From NCBI RefSeq assembly GCF_023715145.1, contig NZ_JAMBNP010000001.1, positions 372,001 to 436,000 of the forward strand: a DNA stretch of 64,000 nucleotides. Reading direction: 5' to 3'. Shown piece after piece: positions 54,767 through 61,936 of the stretch. This stretch comes from Paenibacillus glycanilyticus (GTDB lineage: Bacteria > Bacillota > Bacilli > Paenibacillales > Paenibacillaceae). The notes under the pieces are model-generated. The model did not search any database and was not told the origin of the DNA. It saw nothing but the letters and a program-made list of their open reading frames with translations. Position 1 is the first letter of the stretch. Every line of letters starts with the position of its first letter. The position numbers and the translations under genes are program-made.

Positions 54767-54776
54767 ATGTATACAA
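54767..54776. promoter_or_regulatory. GntR/FadR-type operator A
   Basis: ATGTATACAA with GTATAC at its centre, matching the GntR/FadR-subfamily pattern (TNGTNNACNA). Its centre is 32 bp, about three helical turns, from operator B. Confidence 0.65.
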
Positions 54777-54798
54777 TAAAATTTTTTAGAAATATATT

Positions 54799-54808
54799 TT
54801 GTATACAA
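54799..54808. promoter_or_regulatory. GntR/FadR-type operator B
   Basis: Perfect palindrome TTGTATACAA, ending 5 nt before the -35 box of the plus-strand promoter. The GntR gene at 55850 is the obvious partner. Confidence 0.7.
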
Positions 54809-54813
54809 TGTTG

Positions 54814-54842
54814 TTTACAAAGCCCTCTGAGCCGCTTATACT
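54814..54842 (+). promoter_or_regulatory. Promoter of the TIM-barrel/GntR operon
   Basis: TTTACA (54814-54819), 17 nt, TATACT (54837-54842). The transcript would start near 54849 and begin with the three hairpin repeats. Confidence 0.7.
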
Positions 54843-54869
54843 TTTCTATATACACATAAGCAAATGCTT

Positions 54870-55018
54870 ACGCTTTCGAAGCAGAATTGCCGCCAACAGC
54901 ATGCGGCAATTCTTAGGTCCATGCTTTCGTAGCAGAATTGCCGCCAAGAGCATGCGGCAATTCTTAGGTCCATGCTTTCGTAGCAGAATTGCCGCCAAGA
55001 GCATGCGGCAATTCTTTT
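54870..55018 (+). repeat. Three tandem 51-bp hairpin repeats in an mRNA leader
   Basis: Units at 54870-54920, 54921-54971 and 54972-55018 (last one cut short at the TTTT). Units 1 and 2 differ at three positions. Each has an 11-bp perfect stem AGAATTGCCGC / GCGGCAATTCT with a 9-nt loop (arms 54883/54913, 54934/54964, 54985/55015) and a small GCT-TTCGT-AGC hairpin before it. The third stem is followed by TTTT and then directly by the ribosome site, so it looks like a terminator or attenuator. Confidence 0.9.
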
Positions 55019-55030
55019 AAGGAGGGAACT

Positions 55031-55837
55031 ATGAAGCTTGGAATCAGCACCTATTCATTGACATGGTCAATAGGAATAGCGGGTTATCCCGCTCCCCGCA
55101 ATCCGCTGAGCGTCGCCCAGCTGCTCGACATCGCCTACAACAATCATATTAAGCTTGTACAAATTGCGGATAACCTTCCGCTCCATCAAATGAGTGAAGC
55201 AGAGCTCTTATCCATCAAGAAATACGCCGATTCTCTGGGGATCGAAATCGAAATCGGTACGAGAGGAACAGATCCCGACCACCTTCTGCTCTATTTGCGC
55301 ATCGCCGAATTACTTGGCTCTTCTCTTTGCCGCACCTTGATATTAGATAAGAATCTGACTAAACCTCTGCGCGAGCTTCAAGAGGTACTGCCTGCCTTCG
55401 AACAATCGGGCGTTCGCATTGCCGTCGAAAACCATGGCTTGCATACGACGAAGCAGCTTGCTTCCCTGTTTGATGCCTGCAATCATCCCTTTATCGGCTG
55501 CTGCCTGGATACGGTCAACTCTTTTAGCGCGCTTGACTGCCCCGAAACCGTTATTCGGGATCTCTCCCCCTATCTCATCAATCTTCACTTGAAAGATTTC
55601 GATATTACGAGAATCGATCATCAAATGGGCTTTATGGTTTTGGGTAAACCGGCAGGGTATGGTAAATTGGATATAGAGGGACTATTACAGACCGTTCGTA
55701 ATCGTTCAACAGACTCCAATGCCATTCTCGAACTATGGACACCTTATACCGAAACGGTAGAACAAACGATTGCTTTGGAACGCCAATGGTTTGAACAGAG
55801 CCTTCAATACTTGCAAACGAACTATTTTTCTGAATAG
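55031..55837 (+). CDS. Xylose-isomerase-like TIM-barrel protein, candidate 3-oxo-isoapionate decarboxylase
   Basis: A 268-residue AP-endonuclease-2/xylose-isomerase-like barrel. Metal ligands expected for the fold are present: E in IAVENHG, D in CCLDTVNS, H in NLHLKDF and E in AILELWTPY. Members are sugar epimerases, isomerases and decarboxylases. In the described apionate pathway 3-oxo-isoapionate is decarboxylated to L-erythrulose by OiaC, which I recall as having this fold; the neighbours fit, but the match is not confirmed. ATG 55031 follows AAGGAGGG by 4 nt. The long leader carries three hairpins. Followed after 12 bp by the GntR gene. Confidence 0.72.
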   Translation: MKLGISTYSLTWSIGIAGYPAPRNPLSVAQLLDIAYNNHIKLVQIADNLPLHQMSEAELLSIKKYADSLGIEIEIGTRGTDPDHLLLYLRIAELLGSSLCRTLILDKNLTKPLRELQEVLPAFEQSGVRIAVENHGLHTTKQLASLFDACNHPFIGCCLDTVNSFSALDCPETVIRDLSPYLINLHLKDFDITRIDHQMGFMVLGKPAGYGKLDIEGLLQTVRNRSTDSNAILELWTPYTETVEQTIALERQWFEQSLQYLQTNYFSE

Positions 55838-55849
55838 GAGAATTTCATA

Positions 55850-56491
55850 ATGTCAGGTACAACCGTAACTTTGAAAGAAAAGGCCTTTATCCATCTCCGC
55901 AAGCTGATATTGAATGGCGAACTGAAACCAGGTGAAGTATTGACGGAACGAACGCTTGTGGAAATGCTGGAGATGAGCCGGACTCCCATCAGAGCGGCCC
56001 TGGAGAGACTCGATGCCGAAGGCTTGGCGAATTATACTCCGAACAAAGGATTGGTCGTGGCCGAACTGTCGCTTCGCAAAGCCATCGATTTATATGATTA
56101 CCGGATCGCGATGGAATGCTTTATCGTCCGTAAGCTGGCCGCCATGGAGCTCGAGAAAAACGATCTGAAATGGTTCGAACAAAATTTACGGCAGCAGGAG
56201 ATTCATGTGGAGAAAGGCGATCAAGCCCTGTTCACCGAAGCAGACACCCAATATCACCGCAAGCTTGTCGAGATCTACGCAAACTCGGAAATCATTCAAG
56301 CGATGGAGCGTCTGCAGGATCAGCTGTACCGGATTGCGATAGGAGTTCTTCGGAAGGACCGGACCAGAATAAGCGTATCCTATAACGATCATGTTCGAAT
56401 TTTCCAGTATATTCGCGAAGGTGATGCCGACAAGGCTAGTCAAGCCATGGAGGAGCACCTGGAATTTGGCAAACGGATTTTGATTATGTAA
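55850..56491 (+). CDS. GntR-family regulator, FadR subfamily (FCD domain)
   Basis: A 213-residue regulator with an N-terminal winged helix (LTERTLVEMLEMSRTPIRAALERLDAEGL, about 10-75) and an all-helical FCD effector domain (about 80-210). In the FCD domain D and H residues in DTQYHRKLV and SYNDHVRIF are placed to bind a metal, as in FCD proteins that sense small carboxylates. The two GTATAC palindromes in the divergent region are its probable operators. A sugar acid such as apionate would be a natural inducer, by inference. Confidence 0.88.
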   Translation: MSGTTVTLKEKAFIHLRKLILNGELKPGEVLTERTLVEMLEMSRTPIRAALERLDAEGLANYTPNKGLVVAELSLRKAIDLYDYRIAMECFIVRKLAAMELEKNDLKWFEQNLRQQEIHVEKGDQALFTEADTQYHRKLVEIYANSEIIQAMERLQDQLYRIAIGVLRKDRTRISVSYNDHVRIFQYIREGDADKASQAMEEHLEFGKRILIM

Positions 56492-56499
56492 TTCTTATA

Positions 56500-56562
56500 A
56501 AAAAGCACCTCTAAAGTCTTCATTGGCGGTTACCAATGACTGCTTTAGAGGTGCTCTTTATT
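56500..56562 (+). terminator. Long two-part intrinsic terminator
   Basis: Outer 13-bp stem (56504-56516 with 56543-56555) around an inner CATTGG / CCAATG hairpin, then CTTTATTT. Confidence 0.9.
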
Positions 56563-56605
56563 TATCATGCGCTTAGCTGTCTATTAAAAGGTATACAAAG
56601 TGGAG

Positions 56606-56643
56606 AAAAAAAATCCGCTTTATCCCGTTACGTTAAAGCGGAT
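56606..56643 (-). terminator. Terminator overlapping the TetR stop codon
   Basis: Minus-strand 10-bp stem ATCCGCTTTA / TAAAGCGGAT (arms 56643-56634 and 56622-56613) followed by eight T. The stop codon 56630-56628 is in the loop. Confidence 0.85.
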
Positions 56644-57197
56644 AACAGGCTATCGGCGATCATGGTGAATCGATTCGCATCCTTAAAGCTCCTTGCAAGC
56701 AGCTGCGCTCCTTGAAGAGAAGCCAAAATTTTATGCGCCTGCACGTCTGCCGAGCCTTGGAAATGAAGCTGTCCATCGCTTCGTCCTTGCTCAAGCACAC
56801 GTTCCACCCACGCCAGGTTAGCGGTGAAAAACCCGGCGAGCCTCTCCCGAACCGCTTCCGATAAGGTTGCCAAATCCGAAGAAAGCATTACGCTCAGGCA
56901 GGTACAATACGTATCCACAGGGATACTGAAAATCATGATGTATCTGCGTATTTTCTCCAGGCTGTTCTGTGTCTCGGTATCAATCTGCGCAACGGTAGCG
57001 ACGAATTCTCGATGGTACCTGGTAATTAACGCTTCCCCTAGATCCTCCTTATTCGGAAAATGGTAGTGAATGCTCGCCGTGCGTATACCTACCTTCTCTG
57101 CAATGTGCGCATAGCTGAAGCCGTTGAAGCCGACCTCTTGCACAAGGGCTTGGGCTGTGTCCAGAATCAACTCTGAAGTGTTTTTGTTATTATTCAT
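56628..57197 (-). CDS. TetR-family transcriptional regulator
   Basis: A 189-residue repressor. The N-terminal HTH (about 10-55) reads FNGFSYAHIAEKVGIRTASIHYHFPNKEDL. The C-terminal ligand domain resembles the TetR_C group with CTCLSVMLSSDLATL (Cys pair at the C-terminal domain start). No divergent target lies beside it; the neighbouring DUF1835 remnant suggests gene loss here. Ligand and regulon unknown. Confidence 0.88.
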   Translation of the reverse strand: MNNNKNTSELILDTAQALVQEVGFNGFSYAHIAEKVGIRTASIHYHFPNKEDLGEALITRYHREFVATVAQIDTETQNSLEKIRRYIMIFSIPVDTYCTCLSVMLSSDLATLSEAVRERLAGFFTANLAWVERVLEQGRSDGQLHFQGSADVQAHKILASLQGAQLLARSFKDANRFTMIADSLLSALT

Positions 57198-57228
57198 GTC
57201 TGCATTCTACCTTTCAGTAGATATAAAG

Positions 57229-57321
57229 TCAAGCGGCTTCCCTCCACACCAGAACATCACCGCTTACGATTCCTTGCCGCAGCTTCTCCGCCACTGAATC
57301 GCCGTTTACAATGTGCAGCAT
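57229..57321 (-). pseudogene. 5' remnant of a DUF1835-family gene
   Basis: With a perfect AAAGGAGG ribosome site, the minus strand encodes 30 residues starting MLHIVNGDSVAEKLRQG and running through GDVLVWREAA to a TGA. This is the conserved N-terminus of DUF1835 proteins (normally over 200 residues, continuing past WRE). The rest of the gene is missing and the TetR promoter region follows. So the gene was cut after codon 28 or so. The short product is unlikely to be functional. Confidence 0.8.
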
Positions 57322-57361
57322 GTCACTCCTCCTTTGTACAAATGATTGAACCTGCTTCTTT

Positions 57362-57712
57362 TTACTTATTCTTATCCTTAGCCTTATTGATGGCCTTGCT
57401 GCCTTCCTGACTGACCGTTTCTTGATAGATGTCGGCGTACGTTTTCGAATCTTTCATTAGATCGTCGCAGAAAGCCGCTACGTCACTGCCCGTCACTTCG
57501 AGCACGCCTTTCCCCGATGCCGCGCCTTCTTCAAATAGACCGACAATCCCCGAGAGCAATCCCGTTCCTTCGGTTAGCTCAACAGGGCCGACCTTAAAGA
57601 GGTATTTTTGAAGCTCCTTATAAACGATTTGATAATCTTGCGGGAGCGCTTTGACACGAGCCGCATGTGCTCGCCACTCTTTTTTGCCTTCGATGATATC
57701 TCGTATACTCAT
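57362..57712 (-). CDS. DUF1048 protein, copy B
   Basis: A 116-residue small cytosolic protein of the DUF1048 family, helical by pattern, with the conserved KALPQDYQIVYKELQKYLF segment and GVLEVTGSDVAAFCDDLM near the C-terminus. These proteins are typically encoded after a PadR regulator; their role is unknown. It is distantly related to the copy encoded just upstream. Last gene of the padR-DUF1048-DUF1048 operon. Confidence 0.85.
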   Translation of the reverse strand: MSIRDIIEGKKEWRAHAARVKALPQDYQIVYKELQKYLFKVGPVELTEGTGLLSGIVGLFEEGAASGKGVLEVTGSDVAAFCDDLMKDSKTYADIYQETVSQEGSKAINKAKDKNK

Positions 57713-57722
57713 GATTTGCCCC

Positions 57723-58070
57723 CTATTTGCCTAATTTTTTGGCGATATTATGGTTGAGTTGATCGCGCCACTTATCGCGGAAAGATTTTGCCCCTTCTTC
57801 GCCGGCCAGCGCTGAACAAAAGCCTGGGATATCGTCGCCCAATACCTCTTGAACACTCTGACCGTCCGCCGCCGTTTCTTCAAGCAAGCCAAGCACTCCG
57901 TCAAGAATGGGCATAAGGTTGCGACCGGTGAAATCTGAATACGGCCAAAGGCTTGCAAAGACTTTGGCCCATGCCGCTTGATAATCGGCTGGCAGCTTTT
58001 TGATTCGCGATTCAAAAGACTTCAATTCTTTAGTCATGTCGCTGCCGGTAATTTTCTCCCAAAAATTCAT
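57723..58070 (-). CDS. DUF1048 protein, copy A
   Basis: A 115-residue DUF1048 protein (KKLPADYQAAWAKVFASLW, QEVLGDDIPGFCSAL). ATG 58070 follows GGAG by 8 nt; the ribosome site lies inside the end of padR, so the two are translationally coupled. The frame is open further upstream to 58118 within padR, which I regard as unlikely coding. Function unknown. Confidence 0.86.
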   Translation of the reverse strand: MNFWEKITGSDMTKELKSFESRIKKLPADYQAAWAKVFASLWPYSDFTGRNLMPILDGVLGLLEETAADGQSVQEVLGDDIPGFCSALAGEEGAKSFRDKWRDQLNHNIAKKLGK

Positions 58071-58072
58071 GA

Positions 58073-58396
58073 TCATTTCTCCTTTAACTCGTTCATTTTG
58101 GATGATACGAACTCCCATTTTCCCCAGAATCGCTGAAGCTCCTCACGCCCCGCATCGTTGATCGCGAAAAACTTTCGCGGCGGTCCCATGTCGGAGGGCT
58201 TCTTCGTAATCTCCACCAGCTTGTTTTTTTCAAGACGGATCAGGATGGTGTATACCGTTCCCTCCACAACATCCGCGAAACCGAGGGCATTCAGCTGCCG
58301 CGTGATTTCGTAACCGTAGGTTTCTTTACGGCTTATTATTTCAAGGACGCAGCCCTCAAGCACACCTTTGAGCATTTCCGTCAGGTTTTCCAGCAC
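58073..58396 (-). CDS. PadR-family transcriptional regulator
   Basis: A 107-residue winged-helix repressor: LEGCVLEIISRKETYGYEITRQLNALGF, VVEGTVYTILIRLEKNKLVE and the wing KPSDMGPPRKFFAIND, then a short C-terminal dimerisation helix. GTG 58396 is chosen since AAGGAG lies 5 nt upstream; another GTG at 58402 overlaps it. Autoregulation is likely, as a dyad overlaps its promoter. Probably represses the two DUF1048 genes. Confidence 0.9.
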   Translation of the reverse strand: MLENLTEMLKGVLEGCVLEIISRKETYGYEITRQLNALGFADVVEGTVYTILIRLEKNKLVEITKKPSDMGPPRKFFAINDAGREELQRFWGKWEFVSSKMNELKEK

Positions 58397-58439
58397 AATC
58401 ACTCCTTGCTATTCTGCACGACCGGTATCCAGTAATACT

Positions 58440-58480
58440 TACTACTGCTATAAAGTATCACGTAGTAGTTGGATTGTCAA
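58440..58480 (-). promoter_or_regulatory. padR promoter with overlapping dyad
   Basis: Minus-strand TTGACA (58480-58475), 17 nt, TACTTT (58457-58452). A dyad TACTAC / GTAGTA (58440-58445 and 58462-58467) spans the -10 and the start site, where a PadR repressor would act. Confidence 0.6.
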
Positions 58481-58666
58481 GAGCTCGATCAAAATATTGA
58501 ACATCGCAAGCACAAATTTTTTCCTTACGATTAGGCAATCTGAACAGTAAGATAGGGGCAAGTACGTGCTCTATCGTACGACAAAGCTTTGGGGAAGGAG
58601 GAACGAATGATTGCGAACTGCTGAAATATTCGAGAGGTTACTATCCTTATTGGAGGGAAGCAATTA
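58481..58666. other. Leader region of the GH-D enzyme
   Basis: Gene-free stretch holding GATTAGGCAATC at 58529-58540 (identical to 12 nt of the AraC element at 10239-10250), an inverted repeat GTACG / CGTAC at 58562-58580, and a five-codon frame (58607-58624) behind a perfect AAGGAGG. No clear -35/-10 pair seen. Confidence 0.4.
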
Positions 58667-61600
58667 ATGAAACGACTCGTTAACGGATTGCTCGTTTTTC
58701 TATTCTTACTTTCGATCATACTCCCCGTCGGCCATGCGTCTGCAGATGCCGAGAGCTTTAAGATTTCGCAAAAGGGTTCGGTAGTTACCGCTGATAATCG
58801 CTCCATTGCCGTTACTTACGATCTATCCACCGGACGCGGAGCTTTCAAGAAAGGCTCAACGACCCTCATTAATAATTTCTATTCGGATTATCAAGCGGCC
58901 GATTCGACGGAGCGCGTTCATTCTTATGATCCGGGAACGCGAACGGCATCCTGGACGTCGATCGGCAACGATCAATACGGCAAGAAAGGCAAACGGCTTA
59001 CGATTACAAACGTCTTGGACGCCGGCTCGACGATCGTTTTACGCCTTACCATGTACGATAACCAGTCGTACATACTCGCCGACATGACGGTAAACAACTC
59101 GACCAGCCAATCGATCGACATTCTTGAACCCATCGCGTCGGACAATCTGGATATCGGTCCGGGCAACGATAAGCGGATCTATACGACGCCTTACACGAAC
59201 AACTACGATTTTGGCGTCGCGCCAGTGAGCGATTTCGGAAAAAGCCAGAACGGATACGACAAGCCTTACGGCGTTGATGACGTCTGGAGCAGCTTTAACG
59301 GAACAAGCTATTGGGTCGCTGCTATGTTCGACGATGCCGGTAGGAACGGAGTCGTCGCAGGCGCGGCCACGACGAAGAATTGGAAAAGCATGCAGCACCT
59401 CGGGCAAGCAACCGCCCAGAACGGGCCGCTGACCGGCTTTTCCGTCTATAATGCCGGTGGTCGGCAAAGCGGCACCTCGGTATCCTCGGACTTGTTTTTC
59501 CTAGGCTACTTCGATGACTATCGGACAGGACTGGAAACGTTCGGCAACGTCTATTCCGCCGGAGAACCGATGCTGCCGTGGAGCGAACCGGTTCCGAAAG
59601 GATACAATACCTTTTATAACTATTATATTAACGATTACGGCACGGCCGACGCGCTGTTTAGCATGACCGATTACTTCGCGGCGAACCTCAAATCGCTCGG
59701 CTATACTTATATGAATCTGGATTGCTGCTACAAAGGCGTCAAAGACAAGACGGTCGTCGAGAATCTGCATGATTACGTGAATTACGTACATGGCAAAGGC
59801 ATGAAGGCCGGTTCCTATGCGGCTCCATTCGCGATTTGGGACAAGCTGACCGATACCGTGCCTACCACTTCTTATACGTTTGACGAAATCGCGCTTAAAG
59901 ATGCGAATGGCCAAAATATCATGTCTTATCTTAATACGCCGATTGTCGATGCGACCCATCCGGGCGGAAAGGCCTACCTTATCTGGCTGATGAACTATTA
60001 CTTCGTAGAGCCGGGATTCGATTACGTTAAGCTGGATTTCCTTGACTTCGGCATGTTTGAAGGCAGCTTCCACGACGCAACGAAAAACGGGATGCAGGCA
60101 TACCGGATCGGTATGGAAGCCATGCGCGATACGCTGCTGGCCGCCCCTCAAAAAATATTCATTCACGAGTCGATCGCGCCGTTGCTGCCTTCGGGTTATG
60201 CACACAGCAGAAGAAGCGGCTGCGATACGACAATCGGCTTAAACGATAATGCCGGCATTCAATATTCGGGCATGGAACGCCAGGCGTTTAACGCGGCTGC
60301 CTCTTGGTGGACGAACGGTACGTTATACAAATACAACGACGGCGACATGGCGATATTGGAAAACGTCGTTCAAGGCGTATACGGCAAAACGACGCTGAAT
60401 CAAGCCACGCTCCTCTCTACGGCCATTGTACTAGGCGGAGGACATTGGCTGATCGGCGATAATGCAACGATGGTCTCCGAAGACCGGATGAAAACAATCG
60501 CGATTAACCCAAGCTTGATGGACGTATCGAGTCTGGGAAAAGCCGCCAAGCCGGTCAGCATGACGAATTTCTACCATAAAGGCGAGCGCTCTCCGTCCGT
60601 CGCGTATATGATAGACAATAAAGACAACGGCAAAAGCACCATCGTCGGGATTTCTAACTGGGATATGTACAACAACAAGCCTGTTGTCGTGAATTTTGAA
60701 GATCTTGAATTAAATAAAAACGCTCCGTACGCGATTTCCGAGCTTTATAGCCAAACCAAACTCGGGACGTTCACGGGAAGTTTCTCGCGCATTCTTAAAC
60801 CCGGCGAATCCATCATCCTTCGCATCTCCAATAAAGGCAAAGGCGATGGCGTTGATGCTCCCGTCAATCTGGCGCGCGGTGCCGGAGTCCATGCAATGGC
60901 TTCCAGCTACTATAGCGAAGGTTACGAAGCATCCAAAGTGATTGACGGCGATCTTTCAACGCGCTGGAGCGCCGCTTGGCCGGGAACCAACGACGAATGG
61001 CTGGAAATCGATTTCGGCTCGCCAACTGCCCTAAATCGCGTTGTCGTTAACGAATATGGCTACGACAAGCAAGAATACCAAGCCTGGCAATACGCGCTTC
61101 AATATTGGGATGCTGCTGCATCCAAGTACGTCGATCTGACAAAAGGTTTGGTGCTTGGAGACCGAAGACTGCTGGACTTCCCTACCGTAACAACTTCTAA
61201 AGTCAGGCTATATATAAAAACAGCCCACTGGCTTAACTCGGTGACCGAAATCGAGGCTTATAACATCCCTGGGAATACGGGCTACGTTATTGCGCAGGAC
61301 ACCAGCAACGTCTCGTACTCGGGTTACTCGGACATTCGAGCTCAAGTCCAAAGAATGCAAACGTTCACGCTGACAAGCGGCAATTTACCGAAACTGGACG
61401 TCTACTACTATGAAAGCTATGTCAACAAGATGCCGGAAGATAATCTGTACCTGGACATCGTAGAGCTGGACGCTAACCTTAAACCTGTCAAGAAATTGTT
61501 CACGGCGGCTATTCCTCCCTACAATATCTTGGGATCTCCGCAGCCTTATTCGATCTATCCGAGACTGAAGGGGCTCGATGTCAACAAGAAATACGGTCTG

Positions 61601-61771
61601 ATCTACCGGTCGCCAAACGCGCTGGATGACGGTTCAACGGATAATAAATACGGGTTCGGCTACGTCAATCAAGACATCTATGCCGGCGGCATCGCCCAGT
61701 ATTCCAACGATGGCGGAACGACTTGGCAGCAGCAGCCGGACACGGATTTCATCTTTACGATTTATAAATAA
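58667..61771 (+). CDS. Secreted clan GH-D (GH36/GH27-like) glycosidase with F5/8-type C domain
   Basis: A 1,034-residue exported enzyme. Signal peptide 1-26 (ASA), an N-terminal beta-supersandwich (about 30-305), a TIM barrel (about 310-640) with probable nucleophile D457 in DYVKLDFLDF, a C-terminal beta domain (to about 725), an F5/8-type C (CBM32-like) domain at about 735-865 (ASKVIDGDLSTRWSA) and a further unknown beta-rich domain (870-1034). GGAGGG precedes the ATG. Clan GH-D enzymes are mostly alpha-galactosidases or alpha-N-acetylgalactosaminidases; I cannot fix the substrate. It stands alone between padR and a terminator, without an importer. Confidence 0.82.
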   Translation: MKRLVNGLLVFLFLLSIILPVGHASADAESFKISQKGSVVTADNRSIAVTYDLSTGRGAFKKGSTTLINNFYSDYQAADSTERVHSYDPGTRTASWTSIGNDQYGKKGKRLTITNVLDAGSTIVLRLTMYDNQSYILADMTVNNSTSQSIDILEPIASDNLDIGPGNDKRIYTTPYTNNYDFGVAPVSDFGKSQNGYDKPYGVDDVWSSFNGTSYWVAAMFDDAGRNGVVAGAATTKNWKSMQHLGQATAQNGPLTGFSVYNAGGRQSGTSVSSDLFFLGYFDDYRTGLETFGNVYSAGEPMLPWSEPVPKGYNTFYNYYINDYGTADALFSMTDYFAANLKSLGYTYMNLDCCYKGVKDKTVVENLHDYVNYVHGKGMKAGSYAAPFAIWDKLTDTVPTTSYTFDEIALKDANGQNIMSYLNTPIVDATHPGGKAYLIWLMNYYFVEPGFDYVKLDFLDFGMFEGSFHDATKNGMQAYRIGMEAMRDTLLAAPQKIFIHESIAPLLPSGYAHSRRSGCDTTIGLNDNAGIQYSGMERQAFNAAASWWTNGTLYKYNDGDMAILENVVQGVYGKTTLNQATLLSTAIVLGGGHWLIGDNATMVSEDRMKTIAINPSLMDVSSLGKAAKPVSMTNFYHKGERSPSVAYMIDNKDNGKSTIVGISNWDMYNNKPVVVNFEDLELNKNAPYAISELYSQTKLGTFTGSFSRILKPGESIILRISNKGKGDGVDAPVNLARGAGVHAMASSYYSEGYEASKVIDGDLSTRWSAAWPGTNDEWLEIDFGSPTALNRVVVNEYGYDKQEYQAWQYALQYWDAAASKYVDLTKGLVLGDRRLLDFPTVTTSKVRLYIKTAHWLNSVTEIEAYNIPGNTGYVIAQDTSNVSYSGYSDIRAQVQRMQTFTLTSGNLPKLDVYYYESYVNKMPEDNLYLDIVELDANLKPVKKLFTAAIPPYNILGSPQPYSIYPRLKGLDVNKKYGLIYRSPNALDDGSTDNKYGFGYVNQDIYAGGIAQYSNDGGTTWQQQPDTDFIFTIYK

Positions 61772-61791
61772 TTTGACCGAACCAACAAATC

Positions 61792-61833
61792 AAACAGCAG
61801 CAGTCATGGGCGAAAAATTGACTGCTGCTGTTT
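61792..61833 (+). terminator. Hairpin terminator after the GH-D gene
   Basis: 15-bp perfect stem (61792-61806 with 61819-61833) with a short T tail. Confidence 0.8.
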
Positions 61834-61936
61834 GACTATGCTAACTGCTCTTATCTGGCTAGCAGCTTATTTCCGTTTGGCTTTCATGGTAAGATTAATC
61901 CCAGTATGTTCATCCCTTATTTTTGGAGTTGATTCA

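Larger units (their letters stand above)
54684..55030. promoter_or_regulatory. Divergent control region of the apiose-type locus
   Basis: A 347-bp gene-free region. From left to right it has the leader of the minus-strand operon, two GTATAC-type operators, a plus-strand promoter and three 51-bp hairpin repeats, ending in AAGGAGGG for the TIM-barrel gene. I could not define the minus-strand -10/-35 with confidence. Confidence 0.7.

Noticed and set aside
54870..55018. CRISPR array
   Set aside because: Units are directly adjacent without variable spacers, there are only three, and no cas genes are in the window.
54799..55020. A 73-codon reading frame with three 17-residue repeats over the 51-bp units
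   Set aside because: Its ATG lies inside operator B and upstream of the predicted transcription start, and it has no ribosome site. The peptide repeat follows from the unit length being a multiple of three.
58607..58624. Five-codon leader peptide with perfect AAGGAGG before the GH-D gene
   Set aside because: No regulatory codons or terminator/antiterminator pair follow; more likely a chance or relic start.
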